Source: an uncultured Alphaproteobacteria bacterium (GTDB lineage: Bacteria > Pseudomonadota > Alphaproteobacteria > RF32 > CAG-239). Taken from it: a stretch of 64,000 nt of DNA. Below are positions 1-7,788 of this stretch, in pieces; the first letter of the stretch is position 1, and each line of letters opens with the position of its first letter. Below the pieces are notes generated by a model. The model was not told the origin of the DNA and did no database searches. It saw only the letters and a list, made by a program, of their open reading frames with translations. The DNA is taken from positions 1-64,000 of the forward strand of contig CAKQDU010000005.1 in assembly GCA_934229625.1 (NCBI GenBank), in the 5' to 3' direction. The position numbers were made by a program, and so were the translations under genes.

Positions 1-21
1 TTTGAATAGCTTATTTTTCAT
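1..21 (-). CDS. Type IV pilin-like gene, 5' end only (cut by window edge)
   Basis: Only the first seven codons (MKNKLFK) lie in the window, read leftwards from an ATG at 19-21 with a GAGGAAAG ribosome site just upstream. The 5' UTR and these codons match the starts of the modules in front of the pilin-like loci near 32.6, 53.7 and 54.6 kb, so the missing part is inferred to be another pilin-like gene or a decayed copy. The CT tract that follows in the other copies is off the edge. Confidence 0.5.
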
Positions 22-59
22 CTTTCTTTCCTCTAAAATTATGTTGTTTACACTCCAAT

Positions 60-88
60 TCTATAACAGTCTTTTTTTCATAAGTCAA
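60..88 (-). promoter_or_regulatory. Sigma-70-type promoter of the left-edge pilin module
   Basis: On the minus strand TTGACT (83-88) and TATAGA (60-65) are separated by 17 bp. Three other copies of the module carry the same elements with a 16-bp spacer. The predicted 5' UTR is about 30 nt. Confidence 0.65.
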
Positions 89-127
89 CTGCAAAAATCA
101 ACGCATTTTTTTAGGTTAAAAGTGTGT

Positions 128-160
128 AAAAAAAATCGCCTTATTTAATAAATAAGGCGG
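128..160 (-). terminator. Rho-independent terminator after marC
   Basis: A 10-bp perfect stem CGCCTTATTT/AAATAAGGCG (137-159) is followed on the minus strand by a run of eight T. It lies directly downstream of the marC stop codon. Confidence 0.8.
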
Positions 161-179
161 TTGAAAATGCTAAAAATTT

Positions 180-803
180 TTATTGAGCTGCGGATATTCC
201 TTCGACTAAAATTGTCAGATTGGATGTGAACAATTTTACGGCAATAGACATCAATATGATACCAAAAGCTTTTTGAAAGATGCAGATAATGCCTGGAGAA
301 AGCATTTTCTCTAGTTTTGGCGCTAATTTCAAACCCAAATAAACAACTATAATATTTAATATAATAGCGAGGATAATATTTAAGTCGGCGTATTGTGAGC
401 GAATGGCTAAAATAGTTGTAAATGAACCGGCGCCTGCGATTAACGGAAAGACAATCGGAGTAAACGTTGCATCGTTTGCTGAATATTTATTTTCATGAAA
501 AATATGCACGTCCAAAATCATCTCCATTGATATAAAGAAAATGATAATTGAGCCGGCAATAGCAAATGATGAAATATCTAAGCTGAACAGTTGTAAAAAG
601 GCGTTTCCCATATACATAAAGCCAATAAATAAAATCAGCGATATAATTGAGGCGCGTCCTGCATGAATTGTGCGTCCGTCTTGCAGCAAATTCAAAACAA
701 CCGGCAAAACGCCGATTATATCAATAATAGCAAATAAAACTACAAACGCACTAATAAATTGAGTAGTGTTATAAGTGCTTAAAAAAGCGGTTAAAGATTC
801 CAT
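180..803 (-). CDS. MarC/YchE family inner-membrane protein
   Basis: A 207-residue, strongly hydrophobic protein with about six predicted membrane segments and the MarC-family layout: an N-terminal FAIIDIIGVLPV segment, a central IFFISMEMILDV stretch and the PIVFPLIAGAGS motif near residue 115. The length matches the family. Family members are integral inner-membrane proteins of unresolved transport role; the old link to multiple antibiotic resistance is not supported, so no substrate is inferred. The gene stands alone between its own terminator and that of hppA. Confidence 0.85.
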   Translation of the reverse strand: MESLTAFLSTYNTTQFISAFVVLFAIIDIIGVLPVVLNLLQDGRTIHAGRASIISLILFIGFMYMGNAFLQLFSLDISSFAIAGSIIIFFISMEMILDVHIFHENKYSANDATFTPIVFPLIAGAGSFTTILAIRSQYADLNIILAIILNIIVVYLGLKLAPKLEKMLSPGIICIFQKAFGIILMSIAVKLFTSNLTILVEGISAAQ

Positions 804-822
804 TTAAAACTCCATGAATAAA

Positions 823-854
823 AACAAAAAAACGGCGATAATTTAATATCGCCG
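823..854 (-). terminator. Rho-independent terminator after hppA
   Basis: A hairpin CGGCGATA/TATCGCCG (833-854) is followed on the minus strand by a T-rich run. It separates hppA from marC. Confidence 0.75.
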
Positions 855-877
855 TCGTTCTAGCAAACTAAATTGAA

Positions 878-3328
878 TTAGTCAATCTTTTTTGCTTCAA
901 TGCGCATTTTGTAAAAAGAACGCCATACAAATATAATGCCGATTACAAAGAATACCGCACCGATAGTGGTTGCCAGACATTCAGATTTGGCCGAAACTTT
1001 TGCCGCCATTTCTGCCGCCAGCAAACCGAATAAAGTTGTAAACTTAATAATCGGGTTTAGAGCAACAGAGGCTGTATCTTTATACGGGTCGCCTACAGTA
1101 TCGCCGACAACCGAAGCAGCGTGCAGTTCTGTGCCTTTTTCATTTAGGTCTACTTCTACAACCTTTTTAGCATTATCCCAAGCGCCGCCGGCGTTAGCCA
1201 TGTATAAAGCCTGATACAAGCCAAAAATGGCAATGGAAATCAGATAGCTGGCAAACAATTCAGGGCTGAAAAACGCAAAGGCGATAGCAAAAGAGAAGAT
1301 AACAATAAAAATGTTAAACATGCCTTTTTGCGCATATTGGGTGCAGATTTTAACCACGGTTTTGGAGTCTTCAACCGAAGCTGCTTTTTTTGTATCCAGT
1401 TTAATATGCTCTTTAATGTAGTTAACAGCACGATAAGCACCTGTAGAAACCGCCTGAATAGAAGCGCCGGAGAACCAGTAAATTACTGCTCCGCCCAAAA
1501 TCAGACCAAGCAGAACGCGTGCGTCGAGCAGGTTTAACTGCAGGTTCAACAACAAAATGATAGAGAAAATCATTGTTGTCGCACCGATAACGGCTGTACC
1601 GATTAACACCGGTTTAGAAGTTGCCTTAAAGGTGTTTCCGGCGGAATCGTTAGCTTCAAGCAAATGTTTTCCGAGTTCAAAATCAGGTTCAAAACCATAG
1701 TCGTTTTTGATTTCTTTTTTTATGCCTTTAATGTCTTCAATTTGTGAAAGTTCAAACACAGACTGAGCATTATCTGTAACCGGACCATAGCTGTCTACGG
1801 CAATCGTAACCGGACCCATGCCGAGCATACCGAATGCCACCAAGCCAAAGGCGAAAACTGTCGGATAAATCATGATTTGTGATAAATCGCCTAAAGAAGT
1901 GATGTAGGCAACAGCCATTAAACCGGCCATAACCACACCCTGCCAAAAACCGGAGAAATTACCGGCGACAATACCGGAAATAATGTTCAGAGAAGCACCG
2001 GCTTCGCGGCTGGCGTTTACAACTTCCTGAACATGCTGAGATTTAGAAGATGTGAAAATCTTTGTAAATTCCGGAATAATGGCGGCGGCTAAAGTTCCGC
2101 AGCTGATGATTACAGCCATTTCCCACCAAATATGGTTGCCGAAGCTATCTACCGGCAGCATCAGATAAGAAACGCCGAAAGTTACTAAAATAGAAATGAT
2201 TGAAGTCAGCCAAATCAGGCTTGTTAACGGAGCTTCAAAGTCAAATGATTTTTTATCGCCGTAGATTTTTTTTGCAATCAAGCCGTTCAGGGCATAAGAA
2301 ACTACGGAAGTGATAATCATCAGAACGCGCATAGCAAAAATCCAAGTAATAAGGCGTGCTTGCAATTCTGGTGCGTGCAGATGTGCCGAGATTGCGCCGT
2401 CAGCTGAAATGCTCATGCCGGCAGCCAATACGATAAAGCTGATTAAAGCCACGCCGGTCACGCCGTAGGTTTCAAAACCATCTGCAGTCGGACCGCAAGA
2501 GTCTCCGGCATTGTCACCGGTGCAATCGGCAATCACGCCAGGGTTGCGGGCGTCGTCTTCATCAATTTTGAAAATAATTTTCATCAAATCTGCGCCGATA
2601 TCTGCGATTTTGGTAAATATACCGCCGCAAATACGCAAAGCAGAAGCGCCCAGAGATTCGCCGATGGCAAAACCGATAAAGCAAGCTCCGGCGGTGTCGC
2701 GAGGGATAAATACCAAAATAAACATCATCATAATCAATTCAACGCAAATCAGCAATACGCCGATAGACATGCCCGAGCGCAGCGGCAGATTCATAACCGG
2801 ATAGGCTTTACCTTGCAATGAGGCGAAAGATGTGCGGGAGTTGGCGTATGTGTTGATTCGCATGCCGAACCAAGCCACGCTGAATGAGCCTAAAATACCT
2901 AAAACTGACCACAATAAAATGTTCAAAACTTTCAAAAGCGGTGTGCCGTTTAACACTGCAAAGTAATAAACAATGCAAGCGCCGATAAAAATTTCAAGCA
3001 CCAGCAATAATTTTGCTTGTTGTTTCATATAAGTAGTGCAGGTGGCATAAATTGTTTCCGAAACTTTAAGCATAGCTTCGTGAGCCGGCATTTTTTTTAT
3101 ACGGAAGAATTCCCACAGACCAAAAGCCATTCCCAAAATGCAGATAGCCATGCCTGCAAGCAACAATCCGTTACCGGAAATTTCCAAACCTAAAATGCTG
3201 TAGGTGGCCTGGGCTAAGGATGGAATAACTAAATCCAATTCCGAAGCTCCGGCGGTTCCTACGGCAGAGAGTACAAAGGCCATTGCCGTTAAAACGGCTT
3301 TGCCGATTCTTTTTCTGCTGATAAACAT
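878..3328 (-). CDS. hppA: Membrane-bound proton-translocating pyrophosphatase
   Basis: An 816-residue protein of about 16 membrane segments that hydrolyses pyrophosphate to pump cations across the inner membrane. The acidic catalytic motifs are present: DEDDARNP near residue 256, then GDNAGDSCGPTAD, and DNAQSVFE further on. The motif GNTFKAT near residue 564 has lysine where K+-dependent enzymes carry alanine (GNTTAA), which points to the K+-independent, usually H+-pumping subclass. The motif GDNAGDSCGPTADGFETYG differs from the common GDNVGDCAGMAADLFE version, so this belongs to a less common branch. The first 29 residues look like a signal peptide or first helix. The start follows an AAGAGG ribosome site. 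Na+ transport cannot be excluded. Confidence 0.9.
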   Translation of the reverse strand: MFISRKRIGKAVLTAMAFVLSAVGTAGASELDLVIPSLAQATYSILGLEISGNGLLLAGMAICILGMAFGLWEFFRIKKMPAHEAMLKVSETIYATCTTYMKQQAKLLLVLEIFIGACIVYYFAVLNGTPLLKVLNILLWSVLGILGSFSVAWFGMRINTYANSRTSFASLQGKAYPVMNLPLRSGMSIGVLLICVELIMMMFILVFIPRDTAGACFIGFAIGESLGASALRICGGIFTKIADIGADLMKIIFKIDEDDARNPGVIADCTGDNAGDSCGPTADGFETYGVTGVALISFIVLAAGMSISADGAISAHLHAPELQARLITWIFAMRVLMIITSVVSYALNGLIAKKIYGDKKSFDFEAPLTSLIWLTSIISILVTFGVSYLMLPVDSFGNHIWWEMAVIISCGTLAAAIIPEFTKIFTSSKSQHVQEVVNASREAGASLNIISGIVAGNFSGFWQGVVMAGLMAVAYITSLGDLSQIMIYPTVFAFGLVAFGMLGMGPVTIAVDSYGPVTDNAQSVFELSQIEDIKGIKKEIKNDYGFEPDFELGKHLLEANDSAGNTFKATSKPVLIGTAVIGATTMIFSIILLLNLQLNLLDARVLLGLILGGAVIYWFSGASIQAVSTGAYRAVNYIKEHIKLDTKKAASVEDSKTVVKICTQYAQKGMFNIFIVIFSFAIAFAFFSPELFASYLISIAIFGLYQALYMANAGGAWDNAKKVVEVDLNEKGTELHAASVVGDTVGDPYKDTASVALNPIIKFTTLFGLLAAEMAAKVSAKSECLATTIGAVFFVIGIIFVWRSFYKMRIEAKKID

Positions 3329-3357
3329 ATTTTAATCCTCTTAAAAGTTAATAAAAT

Positions 3358-3385
3358 GACCTCAGTAAGTTCTCCCTTACCGGTC
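3358..3385 (-). promoter_or_regulatory. Nested hairpin in the hppA 5' UTR
   Basis: GACC (3358-3361) pairs with GGTC (3382-3385), enclosing a second stem GTAAG/CTTAC (3365-3369 with 3376-3380). It lies about 30 nt upstream of the hppA start. No T-run follows, so this is a structured leader of unknown role rather than a terminator. Confidence 0.35.
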
Positions 3386-3461
3386 TGGCAAACATAATCC
3401 TAACCCATAAATGTTAATTATTCACTATCATTTAGTATAAAAAGCCTAAAACGTGGATAAC

Positions 3462-4205
3462 TCATTCATAGGAATTGATTATATCTTGTTTTTCCACCTC
3501 CATATAGCTTTTGCCGTCGTGGTCCAAAATACGGATGTCGGCTCCGGCTTTAAGGAGAATTGTAGAAATTGTATCACATCCAAATGCTGCCGCATAAAAC
3601 AATGCAGTCCGTCCGTTTCTATCTTGTTGATTTACTTTGGCATCGGCTTTCAGTAAAATTTCAACCAATTCTGCATTCAAATCGCTTGTTGCGGCACTCA
3701 TAAGCGGTGTGCCGCGCGGCGTTTCCTGATTTATATCTGCGCCGTTATCAATCAGCAGCTGCAGCAAATCTTTAGAGCGTTTTTGTAAAAATCTTTGCTG
3801 TTCTGTCAAATTAGCTTGCTGTATTTCTTTTTTCAGGCTGTTTTCTTCCGTGGCAGCCGCAGAGCTGTTTTGTTGTAGTTCAGCGGCAATTGCGGTTGCG
3901 ACAATCAAAGGAGTCATTCCATTGGCTGAAGGTTGATTTATGTCTGCACCGGCGTTGATTAGAGTTTTAGCCATGTTTAAATCGGCATAGTGCGTAAGCA
4001 GATAAAAAAGCATAGTGTTTCCGTCGGCATCGCGGGAATTAACATCTAATCCGGCGTCAATAAGTTTTTGCAAAGCAGCAGTATTGCCTGAATCTAAAAT
4101 TTTTTGCACAATCGCATCATCAATATCTTCGCCGGCAACTTGCGCGTCAGCGTAATCATAAAATGCAAAACTAAAAATTAAAAACGGCAAAATCAGATAT
4201 TTCAT
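3462..4205 (-). CDS. Secreted ankyrin-repeat protein
   Basis: A 247-residue protein with a cleavable signal peptide (hydrophobic to about residue 17, then DYADAQ) and at least four ankyrin repeats with clear signatures: LIDAGLDVNSRDADGNT, LINAGADINQPSANGMTPL, LIDNGADINQETPRGTPL and LLKADAKVNQQDRNGRTALFYAA. A charged Gln/Glu-rich insert of about 45 residues splits the second and third repeats. Ankyrin arrays bind other proteins; with a signal peptide it should act in the periplasm or outside the cell. There is no clear ribosome site before the ATG. It is transcribed alone. The partner is unknown. Confidence 0.8.
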   Translation of the reverse strand: MKYLILPFLIFSFAFYDYADAQVAGEDIDDAIVQKILDSGNTAALQKLIDAGLDVNSRDADGNTMLFYLLTHYADLNMAKTLINAGADINQPSANGMTPLIVATAIAAELQQNSSAAATEENSLKKEIQQANLTEQQRFLQKRSKDLLQLLIDNGADINQETPRGTPLMSAATSDLNAELVEILLKADAKVNQQDRNGRTALFYAAAFGCDTISTILLKAGADIRILDHDGKSYMEVEKQDIINSYE

Positions 4206-4318
4206 AACAGCACCATATTTATTTAAAGTGTCGCCAGTATATCACTTCAAAAATCACAAGGCAAGTCTTTAAAAAAAATAGAGCATACTTATTTAAAAAT
4301 TAACAACAGGAGGTAATT

Positions 4319-4549
4319 ATGAAGAAAAAAATCACTAAACCGCTTTATGTGACTCTGCGAGCCGGAAGTAAGGATTTTCATGTGCGAGTAATAGAAGAAG
4401 ACCGTTTTGTACCGACGGTGCAGCTGCGTGATATGGATTTTGACGATGACATGCGCAATTACGGCGATTCGGAAAATCTGCCCGAAAGCGACCGGCTCAT
4501 GGTTTGTCAGCAAAAAGGCGTAAAACAAGCCAATTGCAATACGGAGTAG
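4319..4549 (+). CDS. Small hypothetical protein (76 aa)
   Basis: Preceded by an excellent ribosome site (AGGAGG, 7 nt before ATG), so it is likely translated. A soluble, charged protein: a basic start (MKKKITKPLYVTLRAG), an acidic centre (RDMDFDDDMRNYGDSE) and two cysteines near the C-terminus. No family recognised. It is divergent from the ankyrin gene and followed by a long non-coding stretch. Confidence 0.65.
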   Translation: MKKKITKPLYVTLRAGSKDFHVRVIEEDRFVPTVQLRDMDFDDDMRNYGDSENLPESDRLMVCQQKGVKQANCNTE

Positions 4550-4599
4550 GGGATATTAAAAAGAGTAGGGAATATTAAAAACTATCAAATAACAAATGG

Positions 4600-4694
4600 A
4601 GGAACTTGACAGCCCCTCCTCATTATACTACTTTAATAATAGGATAATGATTTTAAGCAAATGAATCATTATGCTTAAAACTTTTGTCAAGTTT
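4600..4694. other. Structured intergenic stretch with nested and alternative stems
   Basis: No ORF of note. AACTTGACA (about 4603-4611) can pair with TGTCAAGTT (about 4685-4693), enclosing TTTTAAGCA/TGCTTAAAA (4652-4680) or the alternative ATAATGATT/AATCATTAT. A short GGAGG/CCTCC hairpin sits at the left. Mutually exclusive stems suggest a structured RNA, but no known family was recognised. The phrase AAAACTATCAAAT occurs at about 4578 and again at about 4937. Confidence 0.35.
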
Positions 4695-4775
4695 ATCATC
4701 TTCCACCTTTCAGCTCGTTTGAACAAATGTGAAAGGGATAAACCCCACCTAAATTTGCAAGTCTTGACTTTTGTC

Positions 4776-4804
4776 TTGACATTAAAGCAAAGATAGGTTA
4801 TATT
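4776..4804 (+). promoter_or_regulatory. Strong sigma-70-type promoter for a candidate small RNA
   Basis: TTGACA (4776-4781), a 17-bp spacer and TATATT (4799-4804), with no coding sequence downstream on this strand before a terminator-like hairpin. Confidence 0.6.
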
Positions 4805-4810
4805 CTAACT

Positions 4811-4890
4811 TAGATAGAGTTAAAATACAGGGTTTAACCCTTTCAAGTTAAAATAACGTCCAGTGTTCCAGCACCGGACGTTAAATTTTA
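4811..4890 (+). ncRNA. Candidate small RNA (about 80 nt)
   Basis: It begins about 7 nt after a near-consensus promoter and ends at a strong hairpin AACGTCC/GGACGTT (4855-4882) followed by AAATTTTA. It contains an AGGGTTTAACCCT palindrome and no ORF. No Rfam-type family recognised. The tail is not a perfect U-run, so the 3' end is uncertain. Confidence 0.4.
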
Positions 4891-4950
4891 TAGCAATATT
4901 CTTTTAGAAAATCAAGAAAAATGATTTTATAAGTTGAAAACTATCAAATT

Positions 4951-4980
4951 AAAAGGCGGGGATAAATCCACCCCGCCTTT
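4951..4980 (-). terminator. Terminator of the Cys-rich protein gene
   Basis: A perfect 10-bp stem AAAGGCGGGG/CCCCGCCTTT (4952-4980) with a 9-nt loop sits 24 bp downstream of the minus-strand stop codon. It is near-symmetrical and may act on both strands. Confidence 0.75.
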
Positions 4981-5004
4981 GGTGTTGTTATGGAATCAAT
5001 ACTA

Positions 5005-6525
5005 TTATAATTCTATGAACTTATAGATTATGTTATTTTGAGTGTCCGTATATTTAGAACGCTCTTTTCCATTTATGTAGAAATGAGTTTCGGAAACAGC
5101 ACTATTTCCTGCAAAGTCTTTGACTATTGCACTTATGTTCTTTCCTAACTTGGAGCCACTAGGGATTGTCAAAGTAACTGTCTGTGGTTCATTAGTATCC
5201 CAAGTTGTAATAGGAGCGCCTAAACGACAATCTTCGCCTCTGTAAATATAAGGAACCTTGTATGTTGTTACAATTTTCATGTCAAATGGCAAAACAAAGC
5301 TTTGATTGTCAAAAAGGTCGGAATACTCTTCAGCATACAATCCGCCTGTCCATGTTGATTCATGAAGTTTATAACAAGCCGGAGTAGAACAGCTATATGT
5401 ACTGCTATTACCCGTTAGACCATCTGTGCAATAATCGCCCGCATTGTCATTCGTTTCTCTGTAGTATTCAAAATTAATTGTTGTGTATTGTTCAACACAT
5501 TCATAACATTGTCCATCAGAACCGACATAGTTTCTTACAATCTCTGAATCATAACCTCTAGGGCAGCTCAATTGATTATCTCCATAGTCAGAATCAATGT
5601 CTCTGCATTTTAAATGTTTACATTCATAGCATGCGCCGTCTGTACCGATTATGTCTGTCGTTACAGTTTCAAACACATCATAGTCATATCCGTTAGGATT
5701 CGGACATTCCCAGGGATCATCAACGTTGATGTATTTACTATTGATGTCAAAACATTTTCTGGTTTCTACTGGTTTCTTAGAGCATACGCCGTTTACCAGC
5801 TGATAGCCGCTCTTTACACTCTCTGTACATTTGTATTTTGAGGAATCTGTCGGACATGTCGAACATGAATAGCAATTTTTATCTTTAGCGCTTGTCAATG
5901 TATAATCTTTACATGATGTATCTATTACTTTTGTGCATTTACCGCAGACTTTGCCGTTTGCAGTGCCGCTTTGTGAAAAAGTTTCGCCGGTTTTGCAATC
6001 TTTTTGGCTTTGATATGCGGTTGAATAACCGTTTGGACAAATTTCATTTACTTTACAGCTTCCGCAAGCGACATTATTGCTATCATATTCGCCGTTAGCT
6101 TCAAATGCTTTTCCTTTTGCAGAACAAGTGGCCTCTGTTTCATTACATGTCTTATTGTTAGGGGTTTGATTAGCATTTGTTACAATTTTATAACATCCTC
6201 CGCAGCTTTGACATGTTTGATTATCTTCAAGCGCCTTTTGACAATCGCTGTAATTGCTGAACACGTTTTTATCTTCTTCACGTGTTTTGCAGCGTCTGTA
6301 AAAGCAGAAATTTTGTTTATACGCTTTTTCGCAGCTTGACATTCCATTTTGAGCTTGAGCCATGCTGCTATAAAGACATTGCGCCGGATTTGGCTTTACG
6401 GAACTTATTTTACCGGTGCCGCAGCTGCTGTCCGGTAAAAAACAAATTTTGGCGGCAGCGTCTGATATGTTAAATAAACTTAACGTATACACTAAACCTA
6501 CCAAAGTTAAACATCGTTTTAACAT
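5005..6525 (-). CDS. Secreted cysteine-rich repeat protein, function unknown
   Basis: A 506-residue protein with a signal peptide (MLKRCLTLVGLVYTLSLFNI then SDAAA). The N-terminal two thirds hold dozens of cysteines in CxxC-type pairs and two kinds of repeat: CGSCKVNEICPNGYST-like units ending in CGKC, and C-x-DI-x-S-x-Y...CP-x-GYD...GSDGQCYEC units near residues 270-350. The last ~120 residues have few cysteines and look like a beta-rich domain. The start at 6525 is chosen for its AGGAGA ribosome site and for the signal peptide that begins there. The pattern implies a disulfide-stabilised exported protein; its family and partner are unknown. A structured leader precedes it. Confidence 0.7.
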   Translation of the reverse strand: MLKRCLTLVGLVYTLSLFNISDAAAKICFLPDSSCGTGKISSVKPNPAQCLYSSMAQAQNGMSSCEKAYKQNFCFYRRCKTREEDKNVFSNYSDCQKALEDNQTCQSCGGCYKIVTNANQTPNNKTCNETEATCSAKGKAFEANGEYDSNNVACGSCKVNEICPNGYSTAYQSQKDCKTGETFSQSGTANGKVCGKCTKVIDTSCKDYTLTSAKDKNCYSCSTCPTDSSKYKCTESVKSGYQLVNGVCSKKPVETRKCFDINSKYINVDDPWECPNPNGYDYDVFETVTTDIIGTDGACYECKHLKCRDIDSDYGDNQLSCPRGYDSEIVRNYVGSDGQCYECVEQYTTINFEYYRETNDNAGDYCTDGLTGNSSTYSCSTPACYKLHESTWTGGLYAEEYSDLFDNQSFVLPFDMKIVTTYKVPYIYRGEDCRLGAPITTWDTNEPQTVTLTIPSGSKLGKNISAIVKDFAGNSAVSETHFYINGKERSKYTDTQNNIIYKFIEL

Positions 6526-6581
6526 TGATTTTCTCCTAATTATATCATCAATTACCAAAACAAAGTTTATCGCTTCGTTAT

Positions 6582-6648
6582 GGCGGTTTTTTTAGGTAAA
6601 ATATCTTCCGTAAGGCTGCCGCCGGTCGGAAAATCCCCAATTTTTACC
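6582..6648 (-). promoter_or_regulatory. Pseudoknot-like structured 5' leader of the Cys-rich gene
   Basis: On the minus-strand transcript GGTAAAA (6642-6648) pairs with TTTTACC (6595-6601). Inside, TTCCG (6627-6631) pairs with CGGAA (6606-6610). The loop sequence GGCGG (6619-6623) can pair with CCGCC (6582-6586) just outside the outer stem, giving a nested pseudoknot about 57 nt before the ATG. No known riboswitch consensus was recognised. Confidence 0.4.
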
Positions 6649-6735
6649 TATTTTTATCATAACATAAGGTTCTGATTTTTTCAAGCTATATAAAAAGAAG
6701 TGTAAAAATATTCATATTTTTGTAATATTAAAGAT

Positions 6736-6812
6736 TGGCGTATCCGGCGAGGCTCGAACTCGCAACCTTCGGCGTCGGAGGCCGACACTCTATCCAATTG
6801 AGCTACGGATAC
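6736..6812 (-). tRNA. tRNA-Arg (anticodon CCG)
   Basis: A 77-nt cloverleaf on the minus strand: acceptor stem GTATCCG/CGGATAC, discriminator G and an encoded CCA end; D arm with GCTC...GAGT; anticodon stem TCGGC/GCCGA around the loop CTCCGAC (anticodon CCG); and a T arm with GTTCGAG. It reads CGG arginine codons. Confidence 0.95.
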
Positions 6813-6930
6813 TTTCACGATTCGTGATAATTTTTCATCTTTTTACATAATTTTACTTGACTTGTCAATGAAATGAATGTATTAACAAGCAACAAATATA
6901 TGTTGAATTTTAACTTTGAGGATTTTTAAA

Positions 6931-7218
6931 ATGGCTAAGAAATGTGATATTTTAGGCACCGGCGTTATGAGCGGCAACAATGTAAGCCATGCTAACAACA
7001 AAACTCGCCGTCGCTTTTTGCCTAACTTGCAAGTTGTGTCTTTGTTTAGTGAAGCTTTGAATAAAGTTTTCAAATTGAAAGTTTGCTCTAAAACTTTGCG
7101 TTCTATTGAACATAACGGCGGTTTGGATTCTTATTTAGAAAAAACTTCTAATACAAAATTGACTGAAGAAGCTAAAAAAATTAAAAAAACAATCGCTTCT
7201 AAAAAAGCTGCTGCTTAA
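6931..7218 (+). CDS. rpmB: 50S ribosomal protein bL28
   Basis: A 95-residue protein with the L28 start MAKKCDILGTGVMSGNNVSH and the following TRRRFLPNL segment. It is a large-subunit protein. The ATG at 6931 is chosen over the in-frame TTG at 6916 because TGAGG lies at normal spacing upstream and the family begins MAxxC. A terminator follows immediately, so it is monocistronic. Confidence 0.95.
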   Translation: MAKKCDILGTGVMSGNNVSHANNKTRRRFLPNLQVVSLFSEALNKVFKLKVCSKTLRSIEHNGGLDSYLEKTSNTKLTEEAKKIKKTIASKKAAA

Positions 7219-7240
7219 TTTAAGTTATGTTATAAAAAAG

Positions 7241-7271
7241 CTCCGATACCTGATGATATCGGAGTTTTTTT
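7241..7271 (+). terminator. Rho-independent terminator after rpmB
   Basis: CTCCGATA/TATCGGAG hairpin (7241-7264) followed by seven T. The A-run on the other side may let it serve the convergent minus-strand gene too. Confidence 0.85.
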
Positions 7272-7278
7272 GATGTTT

Positions 7279-7788
7279 TTAGTGTAAGCATATTGGATAA
7301 ATAACATAATACAATGTTAAAACCATGATGGCAATGCAGCAAGAAATTGTTACAAATACGCCCACATGATATAACGGCCTTTTATGCTTTATTTTGCAAT
7401 TTCCGATTTCACATAAAAAATCAAAGAAAAAGAAAATTGCCAAAAACGCTAAAATAAAAGCGCATACGGTAACTAAACCGACAATTACTGTCAGATGCGC
7501 CGGAGCGCAGGTGTTTAGTACACTTAATGTAAGTTCTCCGCAAAACCAGAGAATACATCCCGTAAAAGTCAAGCCGGCAGTAAGAGGTACAAGCGCATTG
7601 AAAAATGCTTTTTTCCAGCCGTTGTCTTTGACCGAACCTGAAAAAACATACAGAACAAGCAGGACAATCAAAGCAATAAAAAGAGCATGGCTGAATGGAA
7701 AAGTGCATAGCCAGCTGAGGCCGCTCGCAAAAATCATTCCCAATGTGGTTGCGCCGATAAAGCAGGCGAAAGTATAAATAAATTTCAT
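7279..7788 (-). CDS. Hypothetical membrane protein (169 aa)
   Basis: About five predicted membrane helices, many Cys and Phe, and a cytoplasmic-type CKIKHKRPLYH loop near residue 130. No family recognised. It starts without a Shine-Dalgarno sequence behind a T-rich leader that is almost identical to the leader of the divergent gene at 7939. The encoded proteins resemble each other only in being small and hydrophobic. Confidence 0.55.
   Translation of the reverse strand: MKFIYTFACFIGATTLGMIFASGLSWLCTFPFSHALFIALIVLLVLYVFSGSVKDNGWKKAFFNALVPLTAGLTFTGCILWFCGELTLSVLNTCAPAHLTVIVGLVTVCAFILAFLAIFFFFDFLCEIGNCKIKHKRPLYHVGVFVTISCCIAIMVLTLYYVIYPICLH

Noticed and set aside
3329..3461. A riboswitch in the hppA leader
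   Set aside because: Only one small nested hairpin is visible, without terminator or anti-Shine-Dalgarno pairing.
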